A DNA stretch of 64,000 nucleotides from Talpa occidentalis (lineage: Eukaryota > Chordata > Mammalia > Eulipotyphla > Talpidae). Location: the NCBI RefSeq assembly GCF_014898055.3, contig NW_023601322.1, positions 70,770,740 to 70,834,739 on the forward strand. Direction: 5' to 3'. The translations under genes and the position numbers were made by a program. This document shows, piece after piece, positions 57,421 through 64,000 of this stretch (position 1 is its first letter; each line of letters starts with the position of its first letter). The notes beneath the pieces were generated by a model that was not told the DNA's origin, ran no database searches, and worked only from the letters and a program-made list of their open reading frames with translations.

Positions 57421-58769
57421 ATCCTAGGCTGGGCTCACTGCTCCTGAAAAGGAGGGGCTCTGTCTGTAGGGGGAACATGCTGGGTCTGCACCCTTGGATG
57501 ATTTCTTTATTTCTAAGGGTTCAGTAGCCTTCTGATTTATGTAGTAGAGGAATGGAAACATCTGTGGTCAAAATCATTCCTTCCCCCTGGGGAAGAGACA
57601 GAAAAGGGCTACCCCCCTTGGACTGAAGCCACGGCGCCACGACACCCTCTGTGCAGGTCTCTGGAACTCATCCAAAGCAACCAGGGCTGCTGGAGACACA
57701 GTACTTTAGGAAAAGGGTTTTACCCACTTGTTAGGGTGACCACTGCTTCAATGTCACCGAAGAGGGTGTTACCTTATGGATGCTTATTCACAGTAAGATT
57801 CACAGTAAGATTTTTGAACTCCAGTCCCCATTTGCTACCTTGCTTTTGGCCTAATTCTTTTGGTTGTATGTATATATGTATGTATGTGTGTGTATGTATG
57901 TAGGTATGTATATACGTATGTAGCTGTCTATCTAGCTACCTATTTTTGAAGAAAGGGTATAGAGAAATTTGTAAGAACTTGCCCTTTCCAATAATCTGTT
58001 GACTGGTCTCTTCTGAGGTGCTCATATCATTTATTTTTCATCATCCTACTCTCTTCCCAGAACTTACATAGTCTTCAGCATTGAGATAAATACAGGTATA
58101 TGACAGACAGAGAGATTGATAGATAATAGATAGATATGACACCCAACCTCTGCCCCTATCAACCTAATGCCATAACAGAGCTGGTGTGTGTAAGTGCACA
58201 CATATATAATTTTTAAAATGTTTCAGTTTCAAGAGAGTATGGAGAACAATATAAAAGCTAAGGAACAGAACTTTACATGTTTTTCTATAATAAGGCGGTG
58301 TTGTACAGTTGAATAATTTCAATAAAACAAACCATAATTACCACTTCTGTTTAAAATAAAAAACATAAACTCGCCAAAATAAAAAAGATAAAATCGCCAG
58401 AGTCAGAGGGATTGGAATCCTGCCCTTGTGTGCAACATTCCCACTTGGATTCTTCAACCACTGGATTGACTCATGTAACAATCAACTCAGATTCCACAGT
58501 ATAGGGCCAATTCAGTTTAAACAGTTGAATAATGAGTTTAAGTGATCGCCAACACATTTTATTTGTATTTCAAGGAAGAACAAGATAGTATCATAAACCA
58601 AGGCAAGAAATCAGACCTCACAGATGAAGACATGGCTTTAGATAGAAACCCTTAAACCTGGGTGGGAGTCAGGATCGCCACAGCACTTGGCCTGCAGCTA
58701 ACTTGGGACCAGATAGTTACTGTGGTGGCTGTCACAGAAGCTCAGTAAGTACACATGGTCGTGAGGAAC
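57421..58769. other. Single-copy DNA with microsatellites
   Basis: No gene is supported. A (TATG)n stretch lies at 57865-57945 and a short GATA/TAGA repeat near 58115-58138. The AT-rich remainder I cannot classify. Confidence 0.45.
57865..57945. repeat. (TATG)n microsatellite, imperfect
   Basis: TATG/TGTA units with TATA, GTGT and CTAT interruptions over about 80 bp. Confidence 0.9.
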
Positions 58770-58985
58770 GTCGGACAGACTGCCCGGCTCACACCCCGCT
58801 CATCCTCTCCCAGCTGAGTGACTCTGGGAAAGTTACTTAACTTCCCAGCATTTCCGTTTCATCTGCAAAATGGAAATCCTGACTGTACATACCTTATAGA
58901 GGTTTCATGAAGATCAAGTGAAGTAATGTGTGTAGGAGGCTCAGGACAGTGCCTGCCTGCAGCAAGCACTCACCTTAGGTAAGCA
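58770..58985 (+). mobile_element. MIR element
   Basis: A sense MIR with the core GTGACTCTGGGAAAGTTACTTAAC, then TTCATCTGCAAAATGGAAATC and CAGGACAGTGCCTGCCTGCAGCAAGCACTC. The clearest MIR in the window. The tRNA-like head is only partly kept. Confidence 0.75.
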
Positions 58986-59989
58986 GTCACTACTCTAATG
59001 AACTCCAGCAATTCTGCTTCCATGGTCATCGCTTTAGGAAGGTTAGCAGAGTCCTAATGTGGCTGACGGTGAGGCCCCATCACCTGGCTTTCCTGTGTGG
59101 GCTGTGTGGTAAGCCAGGTGCTTGGTAAATACTGCACATGGCCCACTCAGCGGCCCATGGGTAACTGGCTCAGGGCACAGAAACAAATGAACAGTCCCTG
59201 GGGCTGAGCCCTGCAAATGCCACATGCACACAGACACCCTTGGATGGCAGGGCCCTGAGGTGGAAACAAAGCACTGCACAGTTTTCTAATGCAGCGGGAA
59301 CCTTCAGTGTGGTGGAAACGGGAGACAATCTATTCCAGTGTTGCCAGCATCTTTTGCATCTTCTCCAGGCTGGCTGCCTTGGCAAGGGCATCACTGCTCT
59401 CAAAGTCCCCTAGCCATGTTTTCTATCGCCACAACGAAGTGCTAATTTCTATGCTCTGTCAGGCTTAAGTCCTGCATAAAACTCTCATTCTCTAACTGCT
59501 TTTCCCATTCGTAAAATAATAGGAAGGTCAGCTCTGTGTTACTGGAAACAGTGAGGCAAGTGCCTTCCATGGTAGAATTCCTGCCAGCTCAGCTCCGTGC
59601 ATGTGGGGGCAATTCAGCACCCCCGGGATCTGACGTGAGACTCTGAGCCACACGGGACATGGAATTCAGTCTCCATTCGGGGGCTACTTCCACTTGGCAT
59701 GGCCGAGCTGGGGTTGGGGGGTTTGCAGAGACCACACAAAGGCTCCTTGAATACCAATTCTTCTCACTTTGCATCACCCCAGGTTTGCTAGTGCTGATGA
59801 CTCTGCCCAAATGCCTTTACCTCACCTCCTTTTTGCTTTCTCATTTCCACATGCTCCCTTTGATTCCTTTTCCAATAGAGAAATAATAAACTTGGCTAAC
59901 ATTTTGGATGGCTTACCCAGAGCACACCTGGATATAGACTCAGTGGTAGGGGTATGATTTTGTTTGCTTTACTCACGGCTGTAACCCAA
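58986..59989. other. Single-copy DNA, no gene recognised
   Basis: No gene is supported. Minus-strand frames at 59043-59403 and 59589-59810 have no domains. Confidence 0.5.
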
Positions 59990-60225
59990 CATTAGAGCAG
60001 GGCCTGGCACACTGCGTGTGATCGATGAATGATGCTAAGTACGTTACACACATTGTCCATCTCACTGAATCCTATAGGAATCCTACAAAGTTTCATTATC
60101 AACCCCGTGTTCCATGAGGAAACTGAAGTCAGTGAAATGAACTAACCTGTGGCCACACAGCAAGTGGCGCCAGTGACCCTCCAATCACATTGTCTGACTC
60201 CAGAACCTGCACTCTGAGCTGCTCT
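59990..60225 (-). mobile_element. MIR element
   Basis: Antisense MIR: AGGGCCTGGCACACTGCG, CTACAAAGTTTCATTATCAACCCC, GAGGAAACTGAAGTCAGTG, CACACAGCAAGTGGCGCCAG and the TCTGACTCCAGAACCTGCACT end. Nearly full length and easily recognised. Confidence 0.75.
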
Positions 60226-61899
60226 AACCACCAGTCCTATGACCACACTCTCAGCCACTGCCCAAGCTCATTTGCGTTCTACTCACATCTGTGCAGACCT
60301 ATCACACAGGATTATCAGTCTGAATTTCAATTGATTGCTATGTGTGTGACTGGAATCGCAGCAACACGTGTTCTGCCAGCTCTTCAGGAAATGGCCACTT
60401 CTACCTGACGCCAATGAGTCCTCAGGGCCCCCACCCAGAGGCCCAGGTCTGAATTACAAAGGGGTTCTCCGGCCTTTTGTGCCTGCCTCTGCCACCACTG
60501 GACCTCAGAGGCCACTGCACCCCAGACTTTTCTACGAAAGGGGACCGACCTGCCTGTCCATTCACTCCCTGCAGTAGGGTAGGGGCCAGGCTGCAACTGC
60601 AATTTTAACCACGTTTCGAGAGTGGTGAGCAAGCTGTGTTAATGTAGAGAAGTCACATTCAACCGCCGGACAGACCAGTCCCATCCTTGGGGGTTTCTCA
60701 TCCCGCTGCCTCTTTCTTGCATAACTGAATGATGTCCTCTGGGCAGAGGGAACTCAACTCCCTTCTACCCACTCCTAAATCAGGACCCCTCCATGCTTCA
60801 GAGTGGGGGTCAGAAGGGCCCTGGGTGAGGGGGGAAGTTATCCCTTATTGCTACAGAGTCTACCTTCCAAATCACCCCTTATCTCAGATGAGGGGTAATG
60901 AGTGTCCCCCACCCTTCTGGAGGAATCCCATCACCAGCCTGACCGTCAGGGCCTACGATGAAAATCTGCAAGAGACCAGTGTCCACACATCCCAGAGGAT
61001 GTGCTCCTCAGGCTCAGGGAGAACTTGTGAGCTTCGGCCCTTGGATGGGGCACAGATAGCCCAGTCCAGATTGGGTCAGGAGCCCAGGCCTATGCCTTTC
61101 CACTCCTCTGGGCCTGGTCCCCTCATATCCATGGAAGTCTCTCAGAGAAGCTGCCAGTTCCTTGCAGACAGAAGTGTGACGGAATAGTCTGCCATGCACC
61201 AGCCCTGCTTCTAGCATAGAGTTCTCTGCAGAAGCTGCTTGTGGGCACTGAAGGCCCACGTGCTCTCTTCTGCCTGAGACACTCAAGCCTCTAAACCCTG
61301 GGCAAACATTAGTTTTCTGCCACAGAGCATCTGTGGTCTCAGCCCTGAAGCCAGAGGACTCAAGCTGAACATTTCAAACCCTGGAGAGAAAAAGCCTTTT
61401 TTGCATGTTGCCCTATGGGCAGATGGCAGGCACACGCTGGGCTTTTGGATATGGGGTGCAGGACAAGATGCAGAAGATCCAGCACTGATAGAGCTCAGTT
61501 TAATGTTCTTTCCCTGGTCTGTGTTGACAGGACAAATACAGGCTCTCAGACAGCATTACCCAAGGCTGTGACAGAGGCAGATTCAGTAAACAGACAGGCT
61601 CAGGCTGAAACTCTGAGTTCCCTGCCAGTTAGTTTTTTGGGGGACACCAAGGGACATGCTCTGGTTTGTGAGAAAGGAGAGGCCAGTGAGGCCAACACCC
61701 CCGGAGTATGTGTGAGTTCCTTAGCCCATTAGGCATACATGGGCACCAGCCAACAGTACTATGAGGTGATTGGGGAAGCAGCTGGCCTCTGCTGCCAAAC
61801 AATAGGAAAATGGTTGCTTGGAAAATTAGCTATGGCTATATAGCCAACTTGAGAATCTTCTAGAGATATCTGTAAGTGCCTCCCTTGATTTCAGAGCCA
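60226..61899. other. Single-copy DNA, no gene recognised
   Basis: No gene is supported. The 152-codon plus-strand frame at 60729-61187 has no domain I recognise, no signal or membrane segment, and overlaps a minus-strand frame. Confidence 0.45.
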
Positions 61900-62330
61900 T
61901 TCACGGGTGTTATGGATATAATTTGCCCCCACCCCACCAAATACCTATGTTGAAGACCTAACCCCTAAGGCCTGATAAAGGAATTGTATTTGGGGACAGG
62001 ATCTTCACAGAAGAAATCAAGTTACATAAGGTGTTGAGGTGGACTCTGATGTGCTATGACTGGTATCCACAAGAGGGGGATTTCTCACAGACACTCTGGG
62101 AGGGGAGACGATGTGAAAGCAAGGAGGGTGAAGACAGTCATCTATAACCCAGGACAGGGGCCTGGAACAGACCCCTCCCCTGTGGCCACAGAAGGAAGGC
62201 CCCTGCTGACGCCTGGATCCTGGCCTCTGAGTGCCAGCCCTGGGAGAAGGTGCGGTTCTGCTGCTGAAGGTGCCCCCACTGCAGAATTCACTGAGGCAGC
62301 CCCAGGGCACGAGTACAGAGGGGTGCAGGA
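61900..62330 (+). mobile_element. MLT1-type MaLR solo LTR relic
   Basis: Sense motifs: GTTATGGATATAATTTGCCCC, ATGTTGAAGACCTAACCCC, GTATTTGGGGACAGGATCTTC, TCAAGTTACATAAGGTG, and CCTGGAACAGACCCCTCCCC. This is the order of MLT1-class LTRs. The 3' end is eroded. No internal or coding sequence is visible. Confidence 0.7.
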
Positions 62331-64000
62331 TGGACAGTCAACAGTTATATCACCCACCTGCTGCCAATCCTGACGGCAGCTAGATGTCCGCGTCAGTGAT
62401 GTCCTAGCACCTCGCCCCTAAGGGACCACTCTAAGGGCCTGATGATTGTTACATTCAGGACACAATCAGAAGAGGCCAAGAAACCACCAGGCTGCTCACT
62501 CCACAGCCAAACACACTCAAAGACATCAGTCTTCTCCAGATGTCTCTTCCCTCTCTTCCATAGAAAACTCAGAAAGTAGGGTGAGATGGAGAGTGTCTTT
62601 GATCATCTTTACTTTGCTCCTCTGGACCCATCCTGTCCTGCCCATCCACCTTTCTCCCTTTGGGATCCCAGAGGGGAGAGATCAATACAGGGAAGTATCT
62701 GGCAAAAAATAAAATACAACAAATATAACAACACATTACAGTATCAGCCACTGGTTTTGCCTCAAGCACCAAAACAGAGAACTCCAGTTAGCTGGTATAT
62801 ACCTTTCTCTTTAGTAGTTAGAGCTACTAACTATTATTAGAGCTACTACTACTATTGCAGTCCAAAGGCTGATCCAGTACAAACCCAGCAACAAGAGGAT
62901 GAAGCCAGAGAGAAATGGTAGAAGGTTTTGGGCCCCTGTACTTAGATGTGAGCTCTCCTGGGCCTCCACTGGGGCAGATGTACTGGGCCAGAAGAAGAAA
63001 GAGGAGCACCAGGGAGAAACACGTATGGATGGGTCAGCTCCAGGCCCTCCAGTGCGGTGGCAGCTATAAAGAGAACTGTGTTCATGTATCAGCTTTACCC
63101 AGCGATTCTACTCACAGGGACGTAGAAGCTACATTGTATTCTCCCTCCCTGGTAGGACCCTAGAGGAAAGAGGAAGAGAGAAGAGTGGTAAGAAAGTGCC
63201 CCCCAAAGTCCCATAGCTCTTCCTCTGCCCTGACACCGGGTAGCTCCCGATGACCCAAGCCCCCTGCAGATAACAAGACTGAACAAAATGCCAACTAACA
63301 AAGACCCAACAAGGCAGACCCTGGAGAGGAGTGACCCTCACAACAGAGGATGGCACTGTGTGAGGGCCAGATGTTCACAGGCTGCGCTGAGGTCTGTGCT
63401 CCGTGGGTGGCTGAAGCCCCAACGGCAAGGCAAGCCCATCCTCTTTCAGGTGTAAAAAATCAGAGAATGGAGTCTGGGCAGCCATAGCTGTGAGAACGTG
63501 AGGGGGAACCCAGAAAGAAGAGGGGCCCAATTTCTGTGTACCAACTCTGCCCGTTTCTAGCCAGCCACACCTGAGGAGAGTTCAGAAACACTTGAAGTCA
63601 CTGCCCAAGAAACAGCTTATAGCTCGAGTCTAACCAAGTACTTTGTCTGCTAGAGAAAAAACAAAACACTGCTCAGGACATCACATAATCCAGAATCTCC
63701 TCCACATGACGCTCACAAGCTCATAGACAATCCGAAACTATTCCACGCGAGAAACCAAGTTTCTGACCTGTCTCCTGTCCCAGGGGATGGTGAACAGCAG
63801 CCGTCCTCACAGTCAGGTCCCTCTGAGACCCTCAGCTTTCATGTAAACAAATACCTGAATTGATAAACTATCTTTTAAATCTTTCAGATTTAGTCTAGTG
63901 TGGGAAATATACATGGGTACTACCCCCATAACGAAAGTTCCATGGGGGCCTGAATAAGTGTGAGAGGGCCGGGCTCCTGAGACAGCTGAGGGCTGCTGCT
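62331..64000. other. Single-copy DNA, no gene recognised
   Basis: No gene is supported. Overlapping frames on both strands (62446-62840, 62915-63356) lack domains. A short symmetrical stretch at about 62814-62833 is too small to interpret. Confidence 0.45.

Noticed and set aside
60729..61187. 152-codon open frame as a small gene
   Set aside because: No domain, no splice or start context that I can support, and another frame overlaps it on the minus strand.
62814..62833. Small palindrome TAGTTAG..CTAACTA
   Set aside because: Only 7 bp per arm in low-complexity DNA; expected by chance.

Overview
This window is nuclear DNA of a placental mammal, and I find no intact host protein-coding gene in it. 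What can be supported is layers of transposable elements over single-copy DNA: several LINE-1 (L1) copies of different ages, thirteen copies of one tRNA-derived SINE family, mammal-wide relics (MIR, L2, MER5-like hAT remnants, MLT1-type MaLR LTRs) and microsatellites. There is no Alu, B1, B2 or ID, and the SINE does not match the carnivore, horse, vespertilionid-bat or shrew/mole families as I remember them. That points to a laurasiatherian. A rhinolophoid bat with a Rhin-1-like SINE is my best guess, held loosely.

Layout. 1-10.1 kb is mostly single-copy DNA with two SINEs, an L2 relic and an AT-rich repeat-poor block. 10.1-17.4 kb holds two truncated L1s with nested SINEs, plus L2, MIR and MER5 relics. 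17.4-23.8 kb is the best-preserved element: a full-length L1 on the minus strand, about 6.36 kb, flanked by a perfect 17-bp target-site duplication. It has a CpG-rich 5' UTR, an ORF1 broken by one in-frame TGA, and an ORF2 broken by several frameshifts. 23.9-33.6 kb is a patchwork of old L1 3' ends, including an L1-in-L1 nest at 27.7-30.35 kb. 34.5-42.5 kb is one very old plus-strand L1 of near full length, now carrying four SINEs. 42.5-54.9 kb is mostly single-copy DNA with MER5, L2, MIR, an MLT1 LTR and a well-defined 1.38-kb truncated L1 at 46.5-47.9 kb. 55-57.4 kb is a dense L1/SINE cluster. 57.4-64 kb is mostly single-copy with MIR and MLT1 relics.

How the parts relate. The only proteins recognisable here are L1 ORF1p and ORF2p, both dead in every copy. 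The SINEs have A-rich target duplications of the kind made by L1 endonuclease, and about eleven of the thirteen lie within or against L1 DNA, so the two families have evidently been partners. The repeat-poor AT-rich intervals (about 8.4-9.5, 12.65-12.9, 15.2-16.0 and 51.5-52.1 kb) look like candidates for conserved non-coding regulatory DNA, as in a gene desert or large intron; that is inference only.

I see no CRISPR array, operon, tRNA or rRNA gene, or convincing new biological system. The points most worth a second look are the full-length L1, the three SINE variants, conserved G-rich L1 3' ends, a perfect 17-bp inverted repeat at 44.2 kb, a TATA/CpG cluster at 50.2 kb and the repeat-poor blocks.
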